Positions 31,922 to 40,846 of a stretch of DNA of 64,000 nt are shown here, piece by piece; positions within the stretch are counted from its first letter, which is position 1; each line of letters starts with the position of its first letter. The stretch is from the NCBI RefSeq assembly GCF_029433105.1, contig NZ_JARNTW010000001.1, forward strand, positions 558,001 to 622,000, read 5' to 3'. The stretch is from Runella sp. MFBS21. Lineage in GTDB: Bacteria > Bacteroidota > Bacteroidia > Cytophagales > Spirosomataceae. The position numbers and the translations under genes were made by a program. The notes under the pieces are model-generated. The model searched no databases. It saw only the letters and a program-made list of their open reading frames with translations, and had not been told where the DNA came from.

Positions 31922-34657
31922 TTATTCAAACAGCCAATCTATATTTTTTTTATTTCCTGCCATGCCTGCGTCAAAGGTGGGAATTTCTTGAGAGCCTTTG
32001 ACAAAACCTAAAATGAGACAAAATCCACGCCCCAATTGAAGGGTATGTGTGCCTGCCCCAAAAGAATAAGTATGAACGTTGGCGGGCGGAAAACCATTGA
32101 CCAAAATCGCATTAGAAATTTTGATTTCTGCTTGACCATAATCATTGGCACTTGCATCGGTTTCGAGTTCAGGAGCGGGGTGATAGGCCGGATTTTTTTC
32201 GTTGAAAAAACCAACTAAAAGTTTGACGGGTTCTTGCGTCGTAAAGGTGATAGACGTACGATTTTGCTGTTGTACTTTTTTAGCAAACTGCAATCCCTTC
32301 AACTCCTTAAGTTCCGGTGCCACACCGCTGATGAGGGTGGTGCTGTCTGAAAATACGCTTTGGCCTTTAATGATAGCATATACGCCGATGGCAGGACTTT
32401 GGATTTTTACTAAGGCAGGTTTTAGAGTAGTTAATTGGCTTATTTTTTGATTAGTATGTGTTTTGAGGGAGTCGATTTTTCGTTTAAATGTACTCAATTC
32501 TTTTTCATAAATAGGAAGCATTTCGCTCCAAGTCTTGTAATTGCCATTGGCGCCTCTCATCGGAATTTTACGCTGTTGGGTCTGCATACTATTGGCATAC
32601 AAATAAGTGTCTTTGGTCAAGTCAACAAGCTTAGTATAATAGGCTACGCTGTTCTGTAAATGTGGCAAAGCTTTCTCCAAATCTTTGACATCGTTGGAGT
32701 ACTTGAAGCGGAGCGTGGTTAAGGCAGCACGCACTTTTTCAGCATAAAAATTTGCCATTGCATCCTGACAATAAACGTCGTTTTTAAGCCGATTAAATTC
32801 TTCTTGGTTTTTGGTTACACTGTTAGTGGCGCGGTTGATGGCAGTTACAGCTTTTTGACCGTGTTGTACTACCTCGTCGGCTATCATGAGGGGTGTTTCG
32901 CCAATGTGTTTTTGTTGATTCCATTCTTTTTCGGCATACTCCACAATCATCTCTCCTTCGGGTGCTTCTGATTCGTACATGAGCGTAAAAAGCCCATAGC
33001 GAAAAGGGTTAATGAGTTGTGTCATTAGCATGCCGAGCGTGAGGGTTTGGCGGTTGCCATCCGTAATACCATAGCGACGAAGAAGCTTAGGTGAGATTTC
33101 GCCAGTTTGCTCATAAGCTTCCAGCACCTCTTTGCCTTTGTCGAGCGGAAGACCGTACTTTTTGGCTAGTTGACTGCCCCAGTAATTGGTTTCGAGTGAG
33201 CGGTCACGATTGGCGTTCCATGCATAGCGTGCCCATGTTTTGTACCAAATCCAGTCACGGTCTAGTTGAAGCAGACGTTGCGGGGCTTTGTCGGCGGTAT
33301 AGGGCCAATCCCAGTAGGAAGCTTGAGGATACAAGTGCAGCGCATTGGCTTCATACACAGAATGCATGGCTTGCACAGATTTCTGAACAAAATCGGGAGA
33401 ACCATAGCGGAAAGGCTCTAAGTTGGCCAGAATATGTACGTTTTCGACGTGGACAGTACCAATTCGGCTCAAACTACGGTGTAGGTCGGCCCATTTGCCA
33501 CGGGGAGTATAGGTGGTAAGTGCTTCGCCGTTGTATTTGGCCATGGTATACAGATTTTTGTAAAGTGGCAAAGCGGCTTTCATCACACGGGGAGCGTCGG
33601 TATCATGAGCGCGTAATACTATGGGTGGTTCGGTGGTCTTGCCCAAGGCTTTGAGGCCGTCTTGTACGCCGGGGATAATGGTTTTTGTGAACCAATCCAC
33701 ATCATCTTGGCCTTGGCCTTCCATGGCTTCTCCTAAGGTAATAAGAAGACCAACGTTCGGATATTTTTCAACAAAAGCGGCGATAGATTTGCGCGTATAA
33801 TCGGCAATGAGGGGCAAAATAGGGCGATTGCGGTCTTGAGTTTTGATGCCATGTTTTTCGGCAAATGGTTTGGATACTATGATATTATAAAACATCTGAA
33901 TCACCCAAATGCCCCGCTTATCAGCTTCGGAAGTCAGGAAACGAAACATATCTTCGTTTTTCTTAAAAGTGGCTTCGTCTACCTCTACAGCATACGGATA
34001 TTCCTTGAGCTTAACCAATGACGCAAAGGGGTGTCCATTCCAGAGATAAAGAGAATTATAACGGTTTTCGACCATCATGTCGAGGTACTGAAGCCAAAGT
34101 GCTTTGTCGTAAAGCCAAGGGAAGGTTTCGGGCGTGTAAGGGTATTCGTACACTTCACGACCGGGCAAATAGTAAGGTTTTTGCACACCTATGCAAGTGC
34201 CGCGTAGTACCATGTCGGGCTGGTCTTCTACCGCAATTTCTGAGGGGAGAGCACCTTCTTTTTTTACTCTCTCTGCTACCTCCAAGCATCCATACAAAGT
34301 CCCCGATGCGTCGCTTCCAGCAATGATCAAGGGCGTATTTTGAGATTTATGTAGTTGAAATCCTTCCTTAGGTTTCTGGTCAGAAAGAGTCAGATGATGG
34401 TTTTGGGCGGTGATTTGAATGCCTTTTTGGGTGAGCGTTCCGACGATGATTTGAGAAGCACTTTTACTGATGGTTTTAGTCACAGTGGTTTTATAACCAG
34501 CATCGCTCAGGGCTTTTCTTAATTTTTCTACCCCAAAATCAATACGCGGATGAGATTCGGTGAGTACTATTTGGAGCGATTTTGAGGGAGGGGATTGGGC
34601 ATATCCATCATTTAGCACCCATAGTATAATCGTCAAATAATAAATTATCTTTTTCAT
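31922..34657 (-). CDS. GH67/GH20-like glycosidase candidate
   Basis: 911 residues with a signal peptide (LTIILWVLNDGYAQ). N-terminal about 25-145 is the alpha/beta domain that precedes GH67 and GH20 barrels (TPLIIAGSDASGTLYGCLEVAERVKKEGALP). A TIM-barrel follows (MVLRGTCIGVQKPYYLPGR, MVENRYNSLYLWNGHPF, LLITLGEAMEGQGQDDVDWF with acidic residues), then a long helical part and a C-terminal beta domain. The family is frequent in pectin loci of Bacteroidota; an exo-uronidase role is inference, and I cannot name catalytic residues with certainty. 29 bases after the propeller gene. Confidence 0.65.
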   Translation of the reverse strand: MKKIIYYLTIILWVLNDGYAQSPPSKSLQIVLTESHPRIDFGVEKLRKALSDAGYKTTVTKTISKSASQIIVGTLTQKGIQITAQNHHLTLSDQKPKEGFQLHKSQNTPLIIAGSDASGTLYGCLEVAERVKKEGALPSEIAVEDQPDMVLRGTCIGVQKPYYLPGREVYEYPYTPETFPWLYDKALWLQYLDMMVENRYNSLYLWNGHPFASLVKLKEYPYAVEVDEATFKKNEDMFRFLTSEADKRGIWVIQMFYNIIVSKPFAEKHGIKTQDRNRPILPLIADYTRKSIAAFVEKYPNVGLLITLGEAMEGQGQDDVDWFTKTIIPGVQDGLKALGKTTEPPIVLRAHDTDAPRVMKAALPLYKNLYTMAKYNGEALTTYTPRGKWADLHRSLSRIGTVHVENVHILANLEPFRYGSPDFVQKSVQAMHSVYEANALHLYPQASYWDWPYTADKAPQRLLQLDRDWIWYKTWARYAWNANRDRSLETNYWGSQLAKKYGLPLDKGKEVLEAYEQTGEISPKLLRRYGITDGNRQTLTLGMLMTQLINPFRYGLFTLMYESEAPEGEMIVEYAEKEWNQQKHIGETPLMIADEVVQHGQKAVTAINRATNSVTKNQEEFNRLKNDVYCQDAMANFYAEKVRAALTTLRFKYSNDVKDLEKALPHLQNSVAYYTKLVDLTKDTYLYANSMQTQQRKIPMRGANGNYKTWSEMLPIYEKELSTFKRKIDSLKTHTNQKISQLTTLKPALVKIQSPAIGVYAIIKGQSVFSDSTTLISGVAPELKELKGLQFAKKVQQQNRTSITFTTQEPVKLLVGFFNEKNPAYHPAPELETDASANDYGQAEIKISNAILVNGFPPANVHTYSFGAGTHTLQLGRGFCLILGFVKGSQEIPTFDAGMAGNKKNIDWLFE

Positions 34658-34686
34658 CAGAAATGGAGGATTAGGAGCTAAAACTA

Positions 34687-36561
34687 TTAGAAAGGGCTAA
34701 TTTGTAAAGATTTTATAAAAAATACCGCTTCTGCATCGCGGGCATCGGCGTTGGGCAAATCGTAGTTTTGGTCGGTGGGGGTATCGGCATCAGGAAAACG
34801 ACGTACCTCACCCGTCCGAAACACCACCCGTTTGAACGATGCGACAGGCGCAAAAAATACCTTGGCACCCTTGCTTTGACCATTTATATAGACATTAAAA
34901 ATGCGCTTGCTTTGGTCGAGTTCGAGGCGAATGTCATAGGTTTTTCCTGCTTCATATTTCATAATGTTGGAGTTTCGATAGCCAACTTTTACTTTGAGTT
35001 CACCATCGGTGTCAAAAATCAGGCGAGTGGCAGCCGTCCCTTTGGCATCTTGCATCTCAATGTGCAATTTGCCGTGGGTGTTTTGCTGGGGAGTTACGGA
35101 AAAAGCAACGGTAAGTTTTTTAGATTCAGGAATGATTCTTTCCGCTTTGGCATAATCAAATTTATCACTATCGCGGAGTACCAAAGCCCGAGTACCGTCA
35201 GTAGTAGATTCGATTTTGACAGAGGCTTGCAGTGGACTGTAAATATTCCAATAGGTAAGGGCAGTATTGGGGGATATTTCGTTGAAAGATTCTTTCACGT
35301 GGGTTTTTACTTCGTCAGTTACAGGCACCGGAATTTTAGATACCCAAATGTCTTCTTTATTCATACTATAAGTGACCCAGAGGTTTTTGTCGGGAGGAGA
35401 GCCATTCCCTTCTTCGATACCCCTTACGTATTGAGGACCATAGGATTTATAATTGCCCCCGTATCGCATCGACGTGATTTCGCCATTGATAAGCAATAGA
35501 TTGGTATACGTGAGGCCATCGCTACTGGTCGAAATGGCAAGCGGCCAGCGGAATTCGGCTGGATTATAAACTGTAGCATATTTGTCGTCGCTGGTGCGTT
35601 GTCCCCAGATTTTGGCGTTGCTATTGATAAATCCCGGTGCCCGCAGTGGAGCATAAAGCCAAGTTTTACCATTGTCGCGACTGACCGATGTAAGGGCGTG
35701 TTTCCATAAACCTACTACGTTGCCATTAGGTAAATGATAATAACTAAAAGCTTTCAATTCTCCTTTGAGCGGAATGAGCGGGTCGTTGCGGTCGGCTTCT
35801 TCGAGCCACTGTTGCATCATTAGGGTATTGGAAAGTAGCTCGTCGCAAGCTTCTACAAAACCTGCATCTTTTGAACTTTTGTAAAATGGATAAGCAGATT
35901 TGCTTTTGTCCCAAGAAGAATTGTGACGAATAAAAAAGATGTCGCCTAGTTTGCCGTCGCTGTAGATTTCGCGTACTACACGACCCGTGCCTTTGCCATC
36001 GTTGGGGTCGTCTTTGGCATCCAGTGCAATTCCATAATAACCCAATGCCAGCAGGCGATTTTTTTTAGACACAAAAAAGCCCATACGTTGATGCATCACC
36101 GCATCTAAGTTTTTGGCTACACCTTCGTAACCTTGTTTTCGCCAGCCATCAGGAATTCGATAAGGAGGGAAGATGACAGTGGGCTTTGTCCATTGGTATC
36201 CGTCTTTGGAAGTTGCCATGAGCGTAGCTCCTGGCGGTACGTGCTCGCCTACGGGATTGCTGAGATAGTGTAAATAAAAAGTGCCGTTCCAATAAGCCAA
36301 CATTGGCGCGTGGTTGTAGGTCCAGTTGAGTGCTAAACCTTCTTTATTGTCACGATTGGCTCTAAAAACCTGGATATTATGAACCCCCACGGCGGGACTT
36401 AATTGACCATGATGATAATCCACGTTGGAGAGGGTTTGGCCCACATATCGAATCGTATCTTGGGCATTTGCCATCATTCCCCACCATATTATAGACAGGG
36501 TGAAACACGCTCGTTTTAAGAATAATAGAGGTGTGTGTTTTTTATAAAAAAGGTGTGTCAT
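34687..36561 (-). CDS. Beta-propeller exo-glycosidase candidate (possibly GH145-like)
   Basis: 624 residues, signal peptide ending near MMANAQ. A propeller of BNR/sialidase type fills about 40-430 (YNHAPMLAYWNGTFYLHYLSNP, TLMATSKDGYQWTKPTVIF, SVSRDNGKTWLYAPLR, AISTSSDGLTYTNLL), followed by a C-terminal jelly-roll (about 440-620). The opening VDYHHGQLSPAVGVHNIQV recalls, from memory only, the GH145 alpha-L-rhamnosidases; that fit is unverified. A rhamnosidase would suit the nearby rhamnose genes. 4 bases after the GH43 gene. Confidence 0.6.
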   Translation of the reverse strand: MTHLFYKKHTPLLFLKRACFTLSIIWWGMMANAQDTIRYVGQTLSNVDYHHGQLSPAVGVHNIQVFRANRDNKEGLALNWTYNHAPMLAYWNGTFYLHYLSNPVGEHVPPGATLMATSKDGYQWTKPTVIFPPYRIPDGWRKQGYEGVAKNLDAVMHQRMGFFVSKKNRLLALGYYGIALDAKDDPNDGKGTGRVVREIYSDGKLGDIFFIRHNSSWDKSKSAYPFYKSSKDAGFVEACDELLSNTLMMQQWLEEADRNDPLIPLKGELKAFSYYHLPNGNVVGLWKHALTSVSRDNGKTWLYAPLRAPGFINSNAKIWGQRTSDDKYATVYNPAEFRWPLAISTSSDGLTYTNLLLINGEITSMRYGGNYKSYGPQYVRGIEEGNGSPPDKNLWVTYSMNKEDIWVSKIPVPVTDEVKTHVKESFNEISPNTALTYWNIYSPLQASVKIESTTDGTRALVLRDSDKFDYAKAERIIPESKKLTVAFSVTPQQNTHGKLHIEMQDAKGTAATRLIFDTDGELKVKVGYRNSNIMKYEAGKTYDIRLELDQSKRIFNVYINGQSKGAKVFFAPVASFKRVVFRTGEVRRFPDADTPTDQNYDLPNADARDAEAVFFIKSLQISPF

Positions 36562-36565
36562 CTTC

Positions 36566-37474
36566 CTAGGAGGCTTTAATGAGTTTTTTAATTATTGGGA
36601 GCTTTACCTTCAAAATAGTGCCGTGCTTGTGTCCTTCGGGAATTGAGATGTGAGGGGAAACGTTTGTAAAAGATTTAAAATCAGTGGTTTTAATGGCATC
36701 ATAGCGTTTGTCTTGGTAAGTGTCAAAATAAATCAGCCACTCTTTTCCCACTTTAGTGACCGATGGACCTTCCGTAAATTTTTTGGTAAAAGGAGCCGAA
36801 ACATTTTCAAAAGGCCCTAAGGGCGTTTTGCCAAAAGCAACTTTAAGGTTCCGCTCAGGACGAGTGTTGTCTTTTAGTACAAGTACGTAGTCATTTTTCT
36901 GACGTTTGACTATCACGGCGTCAATCACACTAAAGCCAGGGTCGAAAAAGAGCTTGGTAGGCGAAAAAGTCTTAAAATCTTTGGTAGTGGTATAATACAT
37001 TCGGTGGTTGTTGTCTTCGTCTTCTACGCCTTTTGGAAAACGAAACGGAATCGTCGAAGCCCAGATAATGATGAATTGGTCGGCTTCATCGTCATAAAAT
37101 AACTCAGGCGCCCATACATTGACGGTAGAAGATTCATGAGCCATCACAGGTAAGAGCCGTTGGTCTGACCAATGAACCAAATCTTTGGAATGCGCATAGC
37201 CAAATCCCTTGTCGCCTTTCCAACTTGTAGTCCATACCAAATGAAAGGTGCCGTCTTTGGCTTGCACCATCGAAGGGTCACGCATTACTTTTTGATTACC
37301 GATTTTGGGGGCTAGAAAAGTCTTTTTCAGGTCGTTCCAATGGTAGCCATCATAGCTATAAAGCAGCCGTAGACCTTCGTTGGCGGGTTCGTGAAAAGAA
37401 GTAAAAAGCCAAGCCTTTTTTTGACAAGAACTTAGGAGTAACATAGAAAGTAAAACAAGTAACCACTGTTTCAT
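36566..37474 (-). CDS. GH43-family lipoprotein (arabinosidase/xylosidase/galactosidase type)
   Basis: 302 residues from the ATG at 37474, which gives a clean lipoprotein signal (MKQWLLVLLSMLLLSSCQKK, Cys 17). Five-bladed propeller with the expected catalytic trio: Asp 66 (MRDPSMV), Asp 185 (VIDAVIV) and Glu 235 (TEGPSV). WAPELFYD is also typical. In a pectin locus the likely substrate is arabinan or galactan side chains. The longer frame from 37519 overlaps the upstream gene and lacks the signal at its start. Confidence 0.85.
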   Translation of the reverse strand: MKQWLLVLLSMLLLSSCQKKAWLFTSFHEPANEGLRLLYSYDGYHWNDLKKTFLAPKIGNQKVMRDPSMVQAKDGTFHLVWTTSWKGDKGFGYAHSKDLVHWSDQRLLPVMAHESSTVNVWAPELFYDDEADQFIIIWASTIPFRFPKGVEDEDNNHRMYYTTTKDFKTFSPTKLFFDPGFSVIDAVIVKRQKNDYVLVLKDNTRPERNLKVAFGKTPLGPFENVSAPFTKKFTEGPSVTKVGKEWLIYFDTYQDKRYDAIKTTDFKSFTNVSPHISIPEGHKHGTILKVKLPIIKKLIKAS

Positions 37475-37494
37475 AGAGGGTGGGATTTGAAAAA

Positions 37495-40400
37495 TCAAGG
37501 GTTTGTTTTTTTGAGCCAAACGACCAGTGGGGTTGTGGAAGTGGTTTGGATTTTTACCATTTCTCCGCCCCTAATTCTTTGTTCTTGGGGAGTAGCTTGA
37601 CCCGTTTTAGGATTTATAAAATATACCAAAAAGGAATTTTTAGTAGTGCGCAGGTCTATTTGAATTTCGTCAGCCTCTTCGCAGTAAACTACATATCCAA
37701 TATCAGGATTGCCCAGAGTCCATTGGGGAGATTGAGAGGTAAAAGGTGTCATAAGTGCGACGTCTTTGGCAAAATGAGCATCATTAATCATCGGAATACT
37801 TGCTAGCGAACCACCTGACATAAAAACCGCCCAGCCCAAAGCATCGAAACTATCAGCTGAATAGATGACTGCTTTTTGGGGGTATTTTTGACGGTACTCG
37901 TTTACGGCGCGGTATACTTGCTCAAAAGAGCTGCGTTTTGGGGGAGTAAGGCGGGCGTGTTGACGAGGGGCGAGGTTTTGACCCCCTATGGGCGCATAAA
38001 TACTTCCATTGGCCTGATAATGCCAATACCGAATATCTATCACATCTACGACGGCGGCGCGTGAAGCATCGCTCAAAATCGCATCTTGCACGTCTTTGGT
38101 GGTACTAAGGGCAATCAATACATTTTTTTTCTTCTCTTGTTCCCATTCTTTGATGACATCTAACCAAAACTGAACGAAAGCCAATGGCCCCGTAAATTCG
38201 GCACTGATAGCGTGGATGACCCCGGATTGGAATGCGAAGTTGTCGAGACACTGACGGATGTAGGCGCGGTGTAATTTTTTGCGCACAGGGTGCGAAACAT
38301 CATAAAACTGTTCGGCCATAAAAATGCGCTTGTCGCCCGCATAGGGTACAGGTTCGGGAAAGCCCGTGTGGTTGAGATTGTTGGCGGGTCTCCACGGGAA
38401 ATCAGCATAATGTGCCCCTGCCTCGATGATATTGTGTTGGAAATAATGCTGGTGAAGCAGTACTAAGTTCTTTTGGTCGGCCAAGGTTGCAAATTCTTTT
38501 AGCCTACTCCAATACCATTTGTTGTATTTGGTCAAATCATATTTGCTAAGGCCGTCCCAAGCGGTTTCGTGGCCACTACGTGCAAAGGGTAATTCGTAAA
38601 AAGGTGCCCAAACTTCTCCATCCATGCGTCGGATACGCTCGTGGTCGTCGCGGCGACGATCGTACCATAAGCCATAGTTGTGGTCTAACGTGAGGATATT
38701 GTTGATTTTCATCCAGTTGCTTACTTCTTCCAAATCATCCGTAAGCCCGTTTCCAGTCATTCGGGGTACAAAACGGGTGATATGTGGCTTCGCATTGGTT
38801 AGGCCATAGGGGCGGGCGCTACCATTCCACCACGGCACTTCATGCTTTTTGCCCGTGAGAAGGGCTTTGTTTCGAGTCAACCGACCGTTTTTTAGTTGCA
38901 ACACAGACGATAGCGGCGATGCTATAGCAGGCTTTAAGCCGATTTCTTCGATGGTTTTGGCGTTTGATTCGAGGGTCAAAGCTTGTCTTTCAGGAGCCTT
39001 GTGGATAAATTCGGACAAGCTAAGGGCGGGCGTTTGGGCCGATTGAGTAAGAGTGGAGGCTACTTCCACTTTGGGACTACTAGAGGCTTCGGTAGGAGTA
39101 GGCATCAAAATAGTGCGAGAAGTGATAGTTTCGCCTAGTCGGTCTTTGAGTTGGGCATAGTAGAGGCTGCGGGGTTTGATGTGCTCGTTTGACATAGCCC
39201 AATGCCCATCACCTGCAAACTGCGCCCATGTACCAAGTGCCCAATTTTGAGCGGTAGGTGGGCTGTAACATTCTACTTTTGCGGCCGTACATTGCCAAAA
39301 AACGCTGTTGGCCGCCGTCCAGCCTGCCCCTTGGCCGTCTTGCCCGAGATTGCTAAAACGTAAGGCATGACCGTCTATATTGACAATATCAAAAAGTACG
39401 CCTGATGCCCAGCTATCGATGGTTCCACTAAAACTATGTGGCAGATGAGCCTCGCATTGGACAAAAGCATTGGGTCCTGCGGCACAGTAGCCTACTGCAA
39501 AATCGTGGTAGCCATTTTCGGCATAGAGGCGCTGAAAAAGACATTGTTGGCCTTGCGTAAAAAAAGTATAACGACGCTCGCCACCGATTTCGGAAACAGG
39601 AGTTAACGCTTGACAATCTTCTACCGTAATACGGCGTGCAGTTGCCAATACGCTGACGGCAGAGCCAGCAAAATGCTTGAAAACGATACGTCTAGCCCAG
39701 GTATCCTGCACATTTTCAAACGAAATACCTACCCAACGATGGTCTTCATCTTTGGGGTTGGTTTTGTCAAAAGTTGAAACAAGGCTGAGATTTTCGACTC
39801 CTACCTGAGTGATGTTAGACTTTTCGATAATTGGGATTACGGAACCACCTCCAAAAGCCGTATCTAAAGCAGTGGTAAGGGGGGCATCGATGGTGATTTC
39901 GTTGCCGGAGATACTCACAATGGTTCGGTCCCAGAAAATATCGCGCTGATTAGGTTTCCACCCCAAGGCTGTCACACCGCCGCCAAAATGATCGGTACCA
40001 AGGCGTTGAATCCACTCTTTGGTAGAAGGGCGGTGTATCTGGACGGCTCCTCCCACTTTCAACTGTGCTGTACTTTCTACTTTGAAAGTCTGTGCATTTA
40101 CAGGTATGTAGGGGGTGGTGATGCGGATTTTGGTTTTACTTGTTGAAGCGTTTTTCCCAGAAATCCTAACCAAATGCGCACGAGATGTACCCATACCGAC
40201 AATGATGGTTTCATTGGTTCCACTCCCTCTTAACACCACCCCAGAATTATGCAAAAGCAGTTGCCCTGAAACTTCAAAAACGCCTTTGCCCAACAATACT
40301 GTCCCGCGAAAGCCATTTGCATCAAGTGGTAAGGTAGATACATAGTCAATGGCCGATTGAATACGATGGGTAGCATCGCCTTTTTGTGATTTTACTAAGA

Positions 40401-40629
40401 CTTGAATCGCTACGTCGGGAATGGCGGTTTCTCCTGCTTGGTACCCACAATACGAAAAATCGGGTATCCGATTACCCAACGAATCGGGGGTATAGGCCAA
40501 AGTCCCTTGCTCAGTTTGATATACAAGGGGCTGTTTTTTAGGAGGTTTCTGGGCCAAGTTTTTAGAACCAAAACTCAGAAATACGCCTAAGAAAAAGAAT
40601 AAGGTTTTATGAATATTGGCAACTAACAA
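37495..40629 (-). CDS. Pectate-lyase-like beta-helix fused to DUF6298 domain
   Basis: 1044 residues, signal peptide near FFLGVFLSFGSKNLAQ. The N-terminal half (about 35-500) is a right-handed beta-helix: GTVLLGKGVFEVSGQLLLHNSGVVLRGSG, then repeated turns such as VGVENLSLVSTF, ARRIVFKHFAGSAVSVLATARRITVEDC. The second half (about 620-1040) is a barrel-like domain I know as DUF6298: NNILTLDHNYGLWYDRRRDDHERIRRMDGE, VLLHQHYFQHNIIE, HAISAEFTGPLAFVQFW. The halves are joined by a low-complexity Ser/Thr/Pro linker. Two activities on the same pectin are likely (inference). Confidence 0.75.
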   Translation of the reverse strand: MLVANIHKTLFFFLGVFLSFGSKNLAQKPPKKQPLVYQTEQGTLAYTPDSLGNRIPDFSYCGYQAGETAIPDVAIQVLVKSQKGDATHRIQSAIDYVSTLPLDANGFRGTVLLGKGVFEVSGQLLLHNSGVVLRGSGTNETIIVGMGTSRAHLVRISGKNASTSKTKIRITTPYIPVNAQTFKVESTAQLKVGGAVQIHRPSTKEWIQRLGTDHFGGGVTALGWKPNQRDIFWDRTIVSISGNEITIDAPLTTALDTAFGGGSVIPIIEKSNITQVGVENLSLVSTFDKTNPKDEDHRWVGISFENVQDTWARRIVFKHFAGSAVSVLATARRITVEDCQALTPVSEIGGERRYTFFTQGQQCLFQRLYAENGYHDFAVGYCAAGPNAFVQCEAHLPHSFSGTIDSWASGVLFDIVNIDGHALRFSNLGQDGQGAGWTAANSVFWQCTAAKVECYSPPTAQNWALGTWAQFAGDGHWAMSNEHIKPRSLYYAQLKDRLGETITSRTILMPTPTEASSSPKVEVASTLTQSAQTPALSLSEFIHKAPERQALTLESNAKTIEEIGLKPAIASPLSSVLQLKNGRLTRNKALLTGKKHEVPWWNGSARPYGLTNAKPHITRFVPRMTGNGLTDDLEEVSNWMKINNILTLDHNYGLWYDRRRDDHERIRRMDGEVWAPFYELPFARSGHETAWDGLSKYDLTKYNKWYWSRLKEFATLADQKNLVLLHQHYFQHNIIEAGAHYADFPWRPANNLNHTGFPEPVPYAGDKRIFMAEQFYDVSHPVRKKLHRAYIRQCLDNFAFQSGVIHAISAEFTGPLAFVQFWLDVIKEWEQEKKKNVLIALSTTKDVQDAILSDASRAAVVDVIDIRYWHYQANGSIYAPIGGQNLAPRQHARLTPPKRSSFEQVYRAVNEYRQKYPQKAVIYSADSFDALGWAVFMSGGSLASIPMINDAHFAKDVALMTPFTSQSPQWTLGNPDIGYVVYCEEADEIQIDLRTTKNSFLVYFINPKTGQATPQEQRIRGGEMVKIQTTSTTPLVVWLKKTNP

Positions 40630-40742
40630 AATACTTATATGATTTAAGGGCTAAAACATTGTTAAGCGTGAATAGTGGTTTTAATCCAACTTAATTTTCC
40701 AATCCTGCTTTGTCTCCCCACTGCGCGGAGATAGGGACAATC

Positions 40743-40798
40743 AGGGCTAAAGCCCTTAGCATTCTTATGTTGTAAAGCCCACGTCTATAGGCGTGGGG
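40743..40798. repeat. Two adjacent GC-rich hairpins between the beta-helix and PL1 genes
   Basis: AGGGCT-AA-AGCCCT (40743-40756) and CCCACG...CGTGGG (40778-40797, a near-perfect 20-bp palindrome) stand out in AT-rich DNA. They could be a REP-like element, a remnant of an IS200/IS605-type end or an mRNA processing signal. There is no transposase. Confidence 0.5.
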
Positions 40799-40846
40799 TT
40801 AGAATATTGTATTTAAGTGGATGAAACGAGACGGGTCTCTTTCCTC

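Noticed and set aside
31818-31922. 35-residue N-terminal extension of the MGH1-type hydrolase
   Set aside because: It is encoded by the 33-bp palindrome and lies before the signal peptide, so it is intergenic.
40630-40846. Insertion sequence or IS200/IS605 element
   Set aside because: Only hairpins are present; no transposase or TnpB reading frame is found nearby.
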